Shown one piece after another: positions 22,086 through 34,336 of a DNA stretch of 64,000 nt. Numbering within the stretch: position 1 is the stretch's first letter; the number at the start of each line of letters is the position of its first letter. The translations under genes and the position numbers were made by a program. This DNA is from Rhytidiadelphus loreus (taxonomy: Eukaryota; Streptophyta; Bryopsida; Hypnales; Hylocomiaceae). Where the stretch lies: assembly GCA_947034895.1 (NCBI GenBank), contig OX344765.1, positions 2,361,001-2,425,000 of the forward strand, read 5' to 3'. The notes under the pieces were generated by a model, which worked only from the letters and a program-made list of their open reading frames with translations, did not search any database and was not told where the DNA came from.

Positions 22086-23244
22086 AACTAGTTTATATAT
22101 TAGTGTAATGGACATCAATTAGAATGTCATGCATCGAATTAGCATAAAGGAATTGTGATTTAATGATAGTGAATTATTCTTCACATTCAACAAAAGTATG
22201 GTCAATTGGGTATTGTGAATAGCATAATGTATCTGAACACATGCAAAGATTTTATTTATTTATTTATTCAAGATTCAATTATTACAAGATTTATGCAAAA
22301 ATTATTTAGATATAATAATAGTATTTTTCTAATACAATCTTTTGTATTGAAATCATTCAATTCTATGCAAATATTAAATTTTAATTGGCATTATTGGTTG
22401 ATTGTATCATGTAAAAGATGCTTCACATAGGGACCAATAGCAAGATTGATACAATGGAATAGTGTGTGGACATAACATTGTTAAGCCATCAAATTGGCCC
22501 CCTCCCAGGTGGAGGTATTATTCTTCCCTATATACCTAGGGGGAGATTTTAGTTATAATACATGCAAGATCATTGGCTAGCTGCGACAGGTTGTCAAAGT
22601 TTTTGGAGACTCATTAGTCAAGCAAGTATGGAGGATTCCTAATTCTTGGGGGCAAAAGAACCCCCCCAGCAAATGTTAAATAATGTTATGGAGTGGAAGA
22701 ATAAAAGACAAAATTATTAATCTTCTTGTAATTTTATTTTTACACAAGAACTTCTTGTCATTGGTGTCAAACCCATGTACATTGTAAAAGATGGGATTTA
22801 TTTTCATTGATGATAAGCCACATATGACTAGTCCTTTGGTGCCTCCTCAATTAGTTTGGGTGTTGCTAGTGTGTGAAATGGCCTTAAGATATTTGTTTAA
22901 ATTTTTGTATAATATTTTATATAATTTCAAGATATTACTTTTAGTGTATATTTTGGTGAGGTTTCAAATGACATAAATAGACAAAAACATAGAAATTAGA
23001 TGAAAAGTCAAGAAAAGAAGGGACACATTGAATAGTTGCAATTTAGCGTCGTTTAATGGGAAGGGTATGTAAATCGTTTCACATATCCAATGGGACGAAT
23101 GTCTCAAAAGGATAGCAACGCTTCAATTGAATCCATTATTTTCTTCCTCTTTACTTCTGACATTTCCACTTCATTGTTAAAGTAGTCTAGTGTAGAACTT
23201 TGTCTATGCATTATTTAAAATAAATCAAGAAAAGTTCTCTAAAA
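22086..23244. other. Gene-free stretch between the EXPP1-like and protamine-like genes
   Basis: No gene recognised. The last 200 bp before 23245 must hold the protamine-like gene's promoter, but no clear motif stands out. Confidence 0.5.
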
Positions 23245-23694
23245 ATGTCAAAAATGAAACAACCTTGGCATTCCAAGGCATCTGTGCTTCAAAACACCCT
23301 CATGGTTTTGAAGCAAAGACAAGGAGCAAGCTTGGCACAAATACGCAAACGCTTAGAACTAAAGAGTTCAAGTGGCAAAGTTGATTCAATCAAGAATAAG
23401 ATGTTGACATCCACTTTGAAAGGATTGGTAGAAAAGGGAAAAATTGAGAAGAATGGAGGAATTTATAAGTTGGCAAGAGGCACTCCAGAGGAAGAGGAAG
23501 GAGTCCCTAGTCGTCGTCGTCGTACTCTTCATCATGGTACTCATAGAGCACGACGTCATCATAGACGCCATTCGCGAAGACGTCGCCATCATAAACGTCG
23601 TCGTAGTCGAAGACGACATAGCCGTCGTCGTCGCCAAAGACATAGCCGACGTAGACACCATAGAGGTCGCAAACATCATCGTCGCAGGAAGTAG
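23245..23694 (+). CDS. H1-derived protamine-like sperm chromatin protein
   Basis: Intronless frame of 149 residues. Residues about 8-78 are a linker-histone (H15) winged helix: a K-ASVLQNTLMVLKQRQGAS helix, LAQIRKRLEL, IKNKMLTSTLKGLVEKGKI, then the GGIYKLARG wing. A short acidic linker (TPEEEEGV) follows, then about 60 residues made almost only of Arg and His with a few Ser and Lys (RHHRRHSRRRRHHKRRRSRR). Normal plant H1 tails are Lys/Ala/Pro-rich; replacement by Arg/His is the hallmark of protamine-like H1 proteins that compact DNA in flagellate sperm, as described for liverworts. The acidic linker may be the point where the tail is cleaved off, as reported there; this is inference. The start is the ATG before SKMKQPW; a second ATG three codons later is an alternative. 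Expression is probably restricted to male germ cells. Confidence 0.8.
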   Translation: MSKMKQPWHSKASVLQNTLMVLKQRQGASLAQIRKRLELKSSSGKVDSIKNKMLTSTLKGLVEKGKIEKNGGIYKLARGTPEEEEGVPSRRRRTLHHGTHRARRHHRRHSRRRRHHKRRRSRRRHSRRRRQRHSRRRHHRGRKHHRRRK

Positions 23695-25584
23695 TGTGTT
23701 GAACATTGAAAGTAGTAGGCAAGTTTTATGGCCAAAAATTTAAAATGGATTGCCCCTTTCAATACAATACAATAAAAACATTGAACAATATACAATAAGT
23801 TGTACCAATTTAGTTCAAAAACATCCTACATTTGATTTCATTTGCTAATAAACTCCTTTAGTTAATCTCCTTATTTAGCAAAATAGTTTAAAAGATATTT
23901 CATTATAATTAAAATCTATTTTAGTTTTTTCTTTAGAATGCGAGATGGATTATAGTAAAATATTGATATATTGTAGGAATTTAAAAGCAATTAAAAAAAT
24001 ATTAAATAATATAATATACAATTATAATATTTTATTATATATCTAAAATTGTGTACAATTTAATCTTGCGGCATGATATTTTTATATCATGATCAAGTTT
24101 ATCCTTTTAATTTGCAACAATAGACTTAGAGATATTTTCAGTAAATTTGAATGGTGTTGTTATAATGATTTGTGCCTCTAAAATCTAATATTAAAATTAC
24201 ATGTTCTTGTAGCAAATATTGCTAATGACTGAAAATTTTGATCAGACACATATTTATATATTAAAAATATAAAAAGCGTATAATTATCAATTTGAAATGA
24301 AATTAAACAAAAAATTATCATAACCTTTTTTTAAATTTAAATCATTCAACAATTAGAGATTTTGAAATTTACCAAGTTATTACATTTATGATTTTATAAC
24401 TTCAATTTACCAAGTCATTAAATAACAAAAATAAAACATAAAATAAAAATCTAATCATTTCAAATAAAAATTCAAAATAAGTTTCAATAGCATCTTCATA
24501 TGATTGGAAACATATATTCACAATTTTTGCCTTACTAATTATCATTATCAAAATATCATTCTAATAATTTTTTATAAGGCAAATATCAAAAAGTGTTTGA
24601 TTTTTTTGTAGTGTTAAAAATATTTACTATTAAGTAAACTTGTAAAGTCTTAAAAGTCCTCATAGAGGACTCTTGATTGTTTGGGTAGATTCTTTTAATC
24701 TCAATTTTTGGCATGATTTTTTGAATTTTTTTCAACATAGAAATATATATTGGCTTTATTTAAATAATATTATTATTTCAATTGGTAACAATGAAAAAAA
24801 TTATGCCATGGAAGCTCAAAATAATTGAGCGTGAGCACTAAAAAAGTCTTTACAAACTTGAAATAATCGTTTTAGTAAATTAAATATTTTTGATTATATG
24901 GAAAGATTTGGTTTGTTACATTTGGATAAATGATGTAAAAGTTATAGAGCATCTTTGTTTTGAGAGCAATCAAAGCATATTTGTAAAAAGAAATATTGCA
25001 TTGAATTCATTTTTAAGCTCAATTTTTACACTCTCCCCTAAAAATTCCATGGGATTAACTTTCATTGTTATAACAATCTCACCATTGGTATTAGTGTGTT
25101 TCAATTCCATCTTAGAACTATTAATGATTTAGTTCTTCCCTTTATCTTATATCCACTTCTACTCAACAATTTTTTAACCCCCTAAGAAAGTGTCTAGAAT
25201 AATAATTTAATGATGACTCTCAAATAGTAGTTGTAAAATATGATTCATAGATCATTTCCATATATTTAGTTCACATACTAATATTTGTCAATAAAATTAA
25301 AAGCCAAAAGTAGAAAATTCTTTTGAAAATCAATCATAGATTGAATATTTGTAATTTTCTCAAAAAAAAAATTCTTTAAGTTTAAAATATAAAATTTTAA
25401 TTATAGTAATTTTTGAAGATTTTTGTTTTAATTTTTTTATTCAAGTGGTTCTTGAAGGGTCATTTTCTAACCAGATAGTATTTTTTTGAAGTCAAATTTA
25501 CCAATATCCTTTGAATTATATAATTTTTGCAAAGCAAAGTCTTAAAAATCTATAACATTAAATGTCACATTAGATGTGATTTAC
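23695..25584. other. Very AT-rich gene-free stretch
   Basis: No gene. 23900-24600 is among the most AT-rich sequence in the window (runs such as ATATAATATACAATTATAAT). 25050-25150 carries the dispersed word AATCTCACCATTGGTATTAG of the family at 10590-11383. Confidence 0.6.
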
Positions 25585-25842
25585 CTACTGGGGAGGGCTG
25601 TGAGTTCCCAAGTGGGGAACCCCCGAAACTAGCCAAAACTGGCCATTCGCGAGCTTTGCTGACTTGGCCGAGAGACTGCCACATCGTTTTAAAAAAAAAA
25701 AAAAAACTTTGTTTTTCATTTTAAGAACTTATATATTTTTTATTTTTTATTTTAAAAAATAAATAAATAAATCTGGCATCAACGTTCGATGGGGCCCTAG
25801 GGGAACGGAGCTGGGAACAGCCCTCCAGCCCCCCTGGATCTC
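25585..25842. mobile_element. Transposon-like unit with GC-rich inverse ends and A/T core
   Basis: The left end contains GGGGAGGGCTGTGAGTTCCC and the right end, inverted, GGAGGGCTGTTCCCAGCTCC, around an A16 tract and an AAATAAATAAAT run. Related GC-rich fragments occur at 10.2, 41.5-41.9 and 58.0 kb. The superfamily is unknown. Confidence 0.4.
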
Positions 25843-26385
25843 ATCTAATGAAAATGAAAAAAAATGAAAAAAAAAATTCTATAAAATAGCTTTCCATTGA
25901 AATTTTATTTTGGCTAAATATTGAAACAATAGTCATCTTCATGTGATCTCTATAAATATTTTAGTTGAAAAATATGCCATTTTAGTTCATTTTTCAATCC
26001 TTTTTAGACAATATATCACATGTTATTTAGGATTGAAATTTTTGGCAATAGAAACCTATAGACATTATTAAACAAAGCTCAAAATTGTAGGTTGAAATTA
26101 TAGTTTATTAAAAAGTAATTAAGAAGAGTAGGAATGGATTTTTAGGGTTTGGTCGCTCCTCACCCATGAACTTCATTTGTAGTGCACGCCCCGGGGATTT
26201 GGCTAGCTTTTCACGTTATGACTATGAAAGAGTTAGAGTACGCTAGGAACTTCGGCCATAAATGTAAGCTGTTTCCTTTAAATGGTGTTTACATGGACTA
26301 TGGATTTAGTGTCTATTGACATTACATTACACACCAACTTCATATGGTGACTCACTAAAATGAGTCAATGTCTAGGAGATTTTTA

Positions 26386-27409
26386 TTTACCTCTAAAGGA
26401 CCGAGTCATATTTTAGGCATAAATTATCAAAAATTGTCATCTTTTAGGACAATGAGAGAAAAATGAATCAAAAAAATTATTTTTGCAAAATTCAACCATA
26501 TAAATTTGAACTAGGCTATTGTGGAAATATTTGGAGTTTTTTTTAGAAACTTTACCATGTGTAGATAAGACGATTATAGCATTTGAAGTTAGAAAAACAA
26601 TTCTACCTACTAAAATTGAATGAGATTTTTGCTCTAATAGTTGTGTAATGTAGTACCTGCATCTTTTGAGCTCATTGTGACACTTTGTCACAATGAGCTC
26701 AAATCCATTGTTTTAAAAAAAATTATTTAACCCCCCCACCTGTCCAAATATTTTTTAAATGATTTACCCCCCAGCTCCAAATAGTTTTAATTAAAAAATT
26801 TTAAATGAAATTTTTTTAACCTCCCTCCCCCTCCCCTCCCCTCCTTTGTAGTTTCCCGTGACAATACCCATGACAAACAATATGGGATATTGCCCGTATC
26901 CCTAGTCCGTATCCGTATCCATATCCCAGATAGTATCGTATCCCAGTCTGTATTTGTACCGGTATCCATATAAGTATCCGTATCCAAGTTTTTTTCAGAT
27001 CAATGGTTGGGAGGGGGGTTGTAATTATTTTTTAAATAAAAATCAATGGCTCTATTTTTTAGGAGGGAAGGGGGGGCCTACTAATGCAAGTGTTGTATCT
27101 TTTCGCCTCATTGTGGGTTTTTTATATATGCAATTGTATCATGTTAACTTCAACCACGTATAGTTATATACTTGCTAAATTTTAGAGGTAGAAAAAGAAC
27201 TTTGCATAAGTTGTCTAAAGCTATTGGACTTGCCCAAATTTTTTGAGGTAACATAACTTTTGATTGGGCATATGATAAAAGAAATTATATTCCTACTAAA
27301 GGTGTACATGTTCATGGCTTGTTTCAAATTTTTAGAGAAATTGACTTTGTTAAAATCTACCCAAATTTTCAATTTAATGCTAATGAACACTTAGTCCTTT
27401 AGAAGTTAA
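26386..27409. mobile_element. TTAA-type element hosting a GTATCC-array element
   Basis: The left end is TTTA-CCTCTAAAGGACCGAG. The right end is CTTAGTCCTTTAGAAG-TTAA, inverse of the left. The middle (about 26656-27110) is a separate repeat described next, so the host element is roughly 570 bp without it. Confidence 0.5.
26656..27110. repeat. GTATCC-array element, copy 1
   Basis: It begins with an 18-bp perfect palindrome arm pair (26665-26682 and 26686-26703, TTTGAGCTCATTGTGACA). It continues through C/G-runs and AT tracts to a degenerate GTATCC array at 26895-26990 (GTATCCGTATCCATATCCC and similar), then ends with CTTTTCGCCTCATTGTG. Copies of similar length and order lie at about 39140-39600 and 59583-60090. 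Confidence 0.65.
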
Positions 27410-27936
27410 AAAAGACTATCACATGAAAATGATTGAAGAAATTATATAAAAAAGAATCCAAAAGTTGTAATCATCCCCAAATGGCTTTTGGAATATAGGC
27501 AGATGTTAACTATTCTAAAATATACATTTGTTGTTTTTCATAGGACATCTAAATAGGTGGCCATGTCTATGTCCAACAACCTTGTATACTGGAGTTTGTC
27601 TCTACTCTCTAGTTGTTTTTGTATGTTTCTATAGTTTGTAGTATTTACACTATTGATATTCTAGCCCTAACCCTAACCAATGGCTTGGTGGACCACGCTT
27701 CTTGTGCTTCTACCCTTTGGTAGCACATTTTGAAGGGATAGTGAGTTAATCATAAAGTTTGTGCAATGTGGGAGCTAAAGTCAGAGTTTGAGAAAAATAC
27801 GGGATGAAATTCCTTGGAGCACCAAAACTAGGGTTTGATGGAGTTTGGTATTGTGTTTCTTTTGTATTATTCTTAGTTAAACCTTCCTTTGATACCATTA
27901 TTACAAGTAGGGATGACCTTTACAATTAAATCTAGT
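27410..27936. other. Gene-free stretch with a short telomere-like word
   Basis: CCCTAACCCTAACC occurs at 27665-27678. It is too short to be an interstitial telomere array. Nothing else is supportable. Confidence 0.4.
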
Positions 27937-28082
27937 TTGGCAAGGGTTCGGCATCAAAGGTCAAACAAAAGGCAAAATCAAAGGCAACAAAGAAGGAAAA
28001 GAAGCGAGTAGAGGAGGCTATTGATGGTGGAAATATTGGCCTTGAATCCATGCCAATTGAAAATTTTGAACTTAATTCCTAA
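27937..28082 (+). pseudogene. Isolated Lys-rich exon-like fragment
   Basis: An open stretch ending in TAA at 28080-28082 encodes KGSASKVKQKAKSKATKKEK, then KRVEEAIDGGNIGLESMP and IENFELNS. An AG acceptor-like site (GGCAAG-GG) precedes it, and the codon pattern looks coding. No upstream exon could be attached and no family is recognised. It may be a terminal exon of an unrecognised gene or a captured fragment. Confidence 0.25.
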
Positions 28083-29150
28083 ATGTTGTTCTAAATTGAA
28101 CAAAAAGTCAACATTTTGATAAGTATAAAGTTTTTAATAATTGTAATAATACAAATTCAAACTAGACATGTTAGAGATCACATGGAAAAAGAAAACACAA
28201 CAATGTCACTTATAGATTAAAAGATTATAATGTTTGATCTTGAAGGCGTTAAAACCATGAAAATGATTTGAAGTCTTTCAATCCTCTTTTCACATGTCAA
28301 ATTAAAAAATTAGTTGCCAAAAAAATATGAGGTTAAAGGGCATAACATGCATAATCACAATCAATTCACAACTTTTCAAAATCTACTCTACGGGTTTTTT
28401 TAATGAATTTTTAATGATATTTTTTCTCCAATATCTAGTGTATGTGAGGCTCGTTTCTAAGAATTGATTCATTCAATACTAAAATATCAATATTTCCTAT
28501 GGACTCCTTTGCACAAGGTCTTGCATAGAAAAACCACAATCATTCATTTTCAAAATTGTAAAAGGACTAGTGAAGGAGCATCACCCCTTGTTGGTTATGT
28601 AGAGTTCAATATGTTGTTTTACACATCACCAAAGTAAACTTGCCAATCATTGCATAGACAAAATTCAAATCCTTCTCTACATAAATATAGAGACTTGCAT
28701 GTTTTGAAATTTGGCGTGATAATCAAATGTCATGTTAAAATTCACCTTTGAAAAATAGAATGCAAAAAGATTTCTTTCTACAAATTTTATTTCAATTTAA
28801 AGGCAACGAAGATGAAATTTAGTTAAAAATTCCTTGCAACCCTTCACCGCACAATGTGCGGTCACTCAGTGGTGATACAAGATTTTCTTCTCATCACAAT
28901 TGAAGCGGTGGTTGAATTGTGTCATTACTGTTGTGTAAATGTCAACAATTGTCGTACAGTTTTTGGATGTGTGCAGTAAATGGCAAGTTTACTCTACACC
29001 ATCTTTACTTGGATGGAACAACCAATTTTGGTTGAACGTGCGACACACACTACGTTTCAGAGCTAAAGAACACGTCTTCCTGGTACATAAGCTACGTTAC
29101 AATCGAATCCGAATCATTCTTTGCTTTCTTAATTGCTTGCTTCATCTAAT
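28083..29150. other. Gene-free AT-rich stretch
   Basis: 28090-28560 is a diverged, uninterrupted relative of part of 3960-4440 (CAAACTAGAC-TGTTAGAGAT, AAAAAAATATGAGGTTAA-GG, CAAGGTCTTGCATAGAAAAA-type words). It is another member of the nested-element family. The small frame at 28939-29169 has no support. Confidence 0.4.
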
Positions 29151-29152
29151 TA

Positions 29153-29918
29153 TGGTAGTCTGCTCTTAAAGCGACTGTTTAAGGGCTGGTCAGCCTTTCC
29201 AATGGTTCCCAGATGCACGGAATTATTTTTCCTTATTTTTCACTTGAAGAAAAATTGTTGTGGAATCTAACCCAAGTGATTTCATATTTTTTGGAGCATT
29301 TTTGAGTTACTTATGAATTTCTAAATAATTCTGTCACAGGTAACTATTTTTTGATCGTAGGCCTTATAAAACCCACACATGCATAGTCTGAAAAAAGACA
29401 TGGCTTCACCAAAAACAAGCATTGTGGCATGCAGAAAGTAATAGATAGAGTTCCAAAATGGGACCTTCACTACACTTAACTCCTAAAGGGCCAAGTCCTC
29501 TTTTTTTTTTGACAAAAATCACTCAAAATTGTCATTTCTGATGCCTTCATCTAAGGAAAATAAAATTAAAATTAAAAAATCTAACCGTAGGATCTTGTAC
29601 TATACTTGGATGAGATCATGTGATAAAAAAATTCATGAAGTTTGACCATACAAATTGGAAGATGCTAGCATTCAAAGTTGTGGGGGAAAAGCTTTTTTGA
29701 ATACAAGTAAACATTTCAGAAATGGATCTACCTTTGCTCTTATTCCATCCACTAGCAAAGTATAAAGGACCATTTGGCAAATGCTTAATTACTCTGATAA
29801 CATTGAAAAAACACATTCAATGCTTAACACATATCCATTTTACAACCTCTTAATGTCCATTTCAGACCCTGACTAGGAATGGTCTTAAGAACAGGGTTGG
29901 AATTACAGCAGACTACCA
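29153..29918. mobile_element. TA-flanked Stowaway/mariner-type element, enlarged
   Basis: Ends TGGTAGTCTGCT and AGCAGACTACCA are exact inverses, with TA at 29151-29152 and 29919-29920. The first 220 bp match the 13013-13323 and 63372-63782 copies. A TTAA-CTCCTAAAGGGCC left-end word at 29476 suggests a secondary insertion that accounts for the greater length; its right end was not found. Confidence 0.65.
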
Positions 29919-30243
29919 TATCTTAACTTCTTCTGTGTGCTATATAATTATGAGTGGGTGTTAAAAGATGAGGTCTACAGACTTAATTGGTAGTTTGTGC
30001 AATGCCCAATTTTTTTTTTTTTTTCACGCACAACTGTTTGGAATGGAATTGAAGGGTTGGTTATGTCACCGATTGAGTAGGGCAGAGTGCAAGATGAAAG
30101 AGTTCCGGTCACTCGAGCAGTTTGAGGACCTTCGACTGAACAAAATCGCGGGGAGCATGGAGTTCGATGAGTTGAATGAGTTGCCTATCGGACCTACTAT
30201 GTTGTCTATAGAGCATGAAAGTGAGGATGCTAATATGGACTAG

Positions 30244-30372
30244 GTAATTGCAAAGCAAGCTGGCCAAGCTATCAAAAATAATTGCCAGTTAGGACCTATT
30301 GAGTTGGTGTGGGTGGCAAGGTTGGTATTGACATGCAATTATTTTTAATGACTTGACCTGCTTTGCAATAAC
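30244..30372. mobile_element. 129-bp MITE with TAG target duplication
   Basis: Ends GTAATTGCAAAGC and GCTTTGCAATAAC are inverse with one mismatch, and the inverse similarity extends about 45 bp inward (AAAAATAATTGC). TAG flanks both sides (30241-30243 and 30373-30375). The superfamily is uncertain (3-bp duplication). Confidence 0.65.
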
Positions 30373-33256
30373 TAGACATAACTTCTCAATGTAGGAGAGT
30401 TGAGCCATTTGGCTTCTTTGGTTGCATAACCAATCAAAATATGCCACAAGCCGGGTGAAACTCTAACCCCTTCATTTAAATTATATTAGGTGGATCCACA
30501 CTCACTAAGTTAATACACGTTGGTAGTAGTAGAGGTTTCTCTTAGATTCTCTCGTAGGTCTAGACCAATGAAATTTCTACTTCCTATCCACCTTGTTTAA
30601 AATTTGTACAAGGCAAGTTGTGAGCATTATCAATCTTAAGATGCCTCTCCTTAACCAATCGAAACATGCCCTGACGGTGAAACTCTCTTGCATTGAGATT
30701 ATAAAGACCACTCTACATGCGGAGTCTGCAAGAGAATCTAAAGTGTGTGCAAGAATGCTTGCATGTGTGGAACTACAAATAGGGAATCACTCACGTACAA
30801 GATACCAACCTTTTGAATAAGTTTAATTCCAAGACATTTTGTGTGAAGGTCATTTGAAGTTGTGAATATACTACTGCAAACCATGTCGCTTTTCATTCCC
30901 TAAAATAGTGATAGAAACATAGGGTGAGTGAAAAAAGTCACGAATGGCATAACATGGGGATGACTTGACTACTAATATTAGATCATTTTCAGCCTCCAAT
31001 GAGTGAGAAGCAATAAAGGTCACGATTTCTGGAATGAAAAATGATGGGGTTCCTTGTAGTGATATGTACACCACTTAATTAGCCTGTGTCAATACAAACT
31101 TGGTGTCCAACCACTTGAAAGAGGTTGTGAATTTTGTCATCTAGAAGCACATATGTTAGTTTTTCCCTTATCACTTCTTGGATTTGAAATTCTCTAAGCA
31201 TTTTGGTAGCATGAGTTTAAAAGTTCTAGTTAAAACATTTACAAACCAAGAGTCAATTATGTCCATCCTATCTACCAAAAAGTGTCCCCTAGAGGTCGTT
31301 TCTCGTTCATCAAGGCCAAATGGGCAATACACTTGTACTATTTTCTTATCACACATCTCTATTTCCTATTTGTTGATTTGTTTTTTGGATATAATTTTTG
31401 TATTATGGCTCCCAAAGACTTAAAGATTTATAGGTAAGGTACTCATGACTATTATAAACCTTGGCTAGTTTTTTTTCTCATTTTTCAAAATGATTTACTA
31501 TCTAAAAACATCCCCAATTTTAAGACACACTTGCCAATATAGGGTGGATTAGCACTATTTCTAACCCAAAAAGAATAATTTGGAGCTAAAATTTGGAAGA
31601 AATAGTCATTTAGAAAACTAGAAGATATTTTTCAAAGGAACTTTAAAATAGTTCATTCTATGTTGAATGAAAGTTAACAAAGTGAGCTTTTTTAATGCTT
31701 GCATTTTGAAAGATGTAAAATATCATCTCAGTAGATTATTTTAGTAAATGATCATTTCTATAGAGTTTTTACAAATGTATTTTTGTTAAATCCAATTTTT
31801 TACAAATTAAGACATCAAAATACCTATTTTCTTGAAATTTTGAACAATTGGTAGGTAGAACAAATATCCATTGGTAGCCAATTTTTTTGAATGGAATTTC
31901 TTTTAGTAGCTATTATTGTCATTTGGTACCAACTGATTTCTATTCAATAATGATGTCACTAAGTTTTGTTCTTTAGCGCAGATATAGTTTTTTTACCTGT
32001 AGTGAAGTTCACAAGTTTGGGATACATTTTAAGAGTTTGATAAGATTGAGATATTATATGGATACATGATTTGGCATGGTAGATGCATCTATATAGATGA
32101 CCAAATACCAAAATCTTCTATTTTTGATTCAATATGATTTCTCTTTATAAGGTTGAGTTCCTTTGATTGCATCTAACATTGTCTTTTGGAATCTTGTTGG
32201 CCTTTAGAATTGAGTTTTCAACAAATTATTGCGTAAATTTGATTTTTAACAATAGTATTCTAATCAAATATTGTATGCAAGCATAATTACTTTACTACAA
32301 TACCAAAATTCATAACCATCCAATCACTTGGTGCATGAAAAAGAAAGAAAATATTTTATTGTAATTTTTAATGATTGATGTGAACGATCATAGTCATGAG
32401 ACATTTGAGTTTTTTTTACAAAAGTTCCCTCTTAGATGATGAAAGGTTGAAAGTTTCAAATTTTACAACTACTAGATTGATGTGATTTCATCTTTGAAAA
32501 ATAAAATAAAATAGTTCTTAGTCAAATTTAGTGACAAAATAGAACATACAAAGTGAAGTACATCGAGTTTGACTTTCTTTAGAAAAAAATTGGGGCCTCA
32601 AGAAGGCCACTACGCTCTAGAGTAGTACTTCCAAAAGTCTAAATAAAAAATTCATTCATTTTTTTTTTTTAAATATTTAAAATCAAAATTTGACAAGGCA
32701 CCTCAAGTACTTCAATTTTTTAGATTGTTGGTCCAATTCTAGCAGTCTTGTAGAGGCCCCATTTTTTCTAATGGTGGTTATAGGTTTTGATGCTTGCATA
32801 TTTTGAAAATAGTAAGAAGATTCATAATACAAAACAAAATTTGGACTTGGAGGGGCTTTAGATGAACTATTTTATTTAGAAGAAATAAATGTTATAATCT
32901 AAGTATGTGGTGTTATAAAATAATTGTTTTTTAAACACATAAGTAACATAGAGATTTTACTTTCTTTAGACCTTTTCATTGTTGGTTTGTGTAATCTAGT
33001 AAAGAATGACTTCAAATCCCAATTTTCAACTCCAATCCAAGTGGTTTTGCATGACTATTATTTGAGCTATGATGTTAACTATGTTGTAGTTAACAAATAT
33101 AAGAATTGGGACAATAGTAGTGAATTCAATTGGGTTAGTTGGTTGTGTATTTGACATTATCAACATTAGTTCAGGTCGATTAATATTCATGTTTTGGTAT
33201 TTGGAAGTAGACATAATGAAGTTTTGTCTAAGAGTTTTATCAATATGATTTGATGT
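30373..33256. other. Gene-free stretch
   Basis: Several short open frames (30593-30820 plus, 30871-31074 minus, 31178-31423 plus) lack start context, splice sites or recognisable protein character. No element with intact ends is recognised. Confidence 0.45.
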
Positions 33257-33340
33257 TATATTGATGTGAACCAATGGTATATTGATGTGAACCAATGGTA
33301 TATTGATGTGAATCAATGGTATATTGATGTGAATCAATGG
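33257..33340. repeat. 21-bp minisatellite, four units
   Basis: TATATTGATGTGAA(C/T)CAATGG is repeated four times without gaps. The first two units carry C and the last two T at the variable site. On the minus strand an open frame turns this into repeated HINIPLV-type heptads, which is a by-product. Confidence 0.9.
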
Positions 33341-34336
33341 TATAATTTTGTGTGTGTTTTGGATATTTTGGTGGGGTGGTTTATTTTAATTTGCTATGCT
33401 GTAGCTTGTACTTAGGTACTTCTAGAGTTTGGGCATGGGTTTTAACTTTCAAGTTGCTTGTACTCGTTTTAACATTTCACACATTTGATGGGATCTAGTC
33501 TTATTCTCAAAGTAATTACAAAGTATATTTAGATGTATGTCCAAGTCATATCATATAATATAATTAGGTCTATTTTCCTAATGGACTAAGATGGATTGTG
33601 CTATAATAGCCCCATTCTAAAAGCACCTTCAAACATAGAGATACATATTAGAGCTTTTATTATTACAAAGGTGAATATTTTAGTGTAGAGATGACTTTAG
33701 AGTACCTAGATTCCATCTTCAAAATTTATAACTAATTCTATAAAAGTAAAAGAATGGAATAAAAGTAGATTAGATATATTTTCTTTCTACCTTTTAAAAA
33801 AAATTGATTGAAAAATACTAAAAGGTGTGCAATACTTTGGAAATACAAATTGGTATTTAAAATGACATTACATGACACCCCATATTACATTGCATGGTAG
33901 GGGAAAATATATATCCCTTACATTGTAGCTAAAAGACTTTGAGTCGCTTTGGGTCAATTCTACTTTTCTTTATCTCTATACCATTATGGAATATGCAATC
34001 AAATGCATTGTCAAGGAATCAATCCAATGGACCTACCTATCTTAATTCGTCCTCGAATGCAGGGAACTCAAGATTACTAAGACAAATCAAACAGCCAAAA
34101 GATTGCCTACAACGAGTTCGAGGAGAAAGAGGGAGGAGGATTGAAAAGACCTGCGTCGTCCATGTCTTACTAGCAAATTTTACATGAAAGAGCATCAATC
34201 ACGGTGCTTCAAATCCGGCCTGTGATGCAGAAATTGAGAGAAATCTATGAATGGATTGTACATCCCTGCATGAACAAAACTCGACTCTTTTAAGGATTCT
34301 TAAGCATTTTGCAGCTCGTTACCAGGATATTGCTTC
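33341..34336. other. 3' flank of the proteasome gene, no other gene
   Basis: No gene recognised. A small open frame at 33939-34187 is without support. Confidence 0.4.

Noticed and set aside
23386..23743. Asp/Val-rich and Met/Thr-rich frames opposite or overlapping the protamine-like gene
   Set aside because: They are alternate-frame readings of the CGT/CAT-rich tail.
27665..27678. Telomere repeat
   Set aside because: Only about two units of CCCTAA; too short for an interstitial telomere.
29476..29827. TTAA element nested in the Stowaway-like copy at 29 kb
   Set aside because: The left end fits the family, but the candidate right end at 29824 is not inverse to it, so the boundaries cannot be supported.
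29968..30243. Possible 91-residue protein with EFRSLEQFEDLRLNKIAG
   Set aside because: It starts in a T-tract, and its stop is the TAG target duplication of a MITE; no family or splice support.
33026..33337. Minus-strand frame with repeated HINIPLV
   Set aside because: Produced by a 21-bp minisatellite, whose length keeps any frame open.
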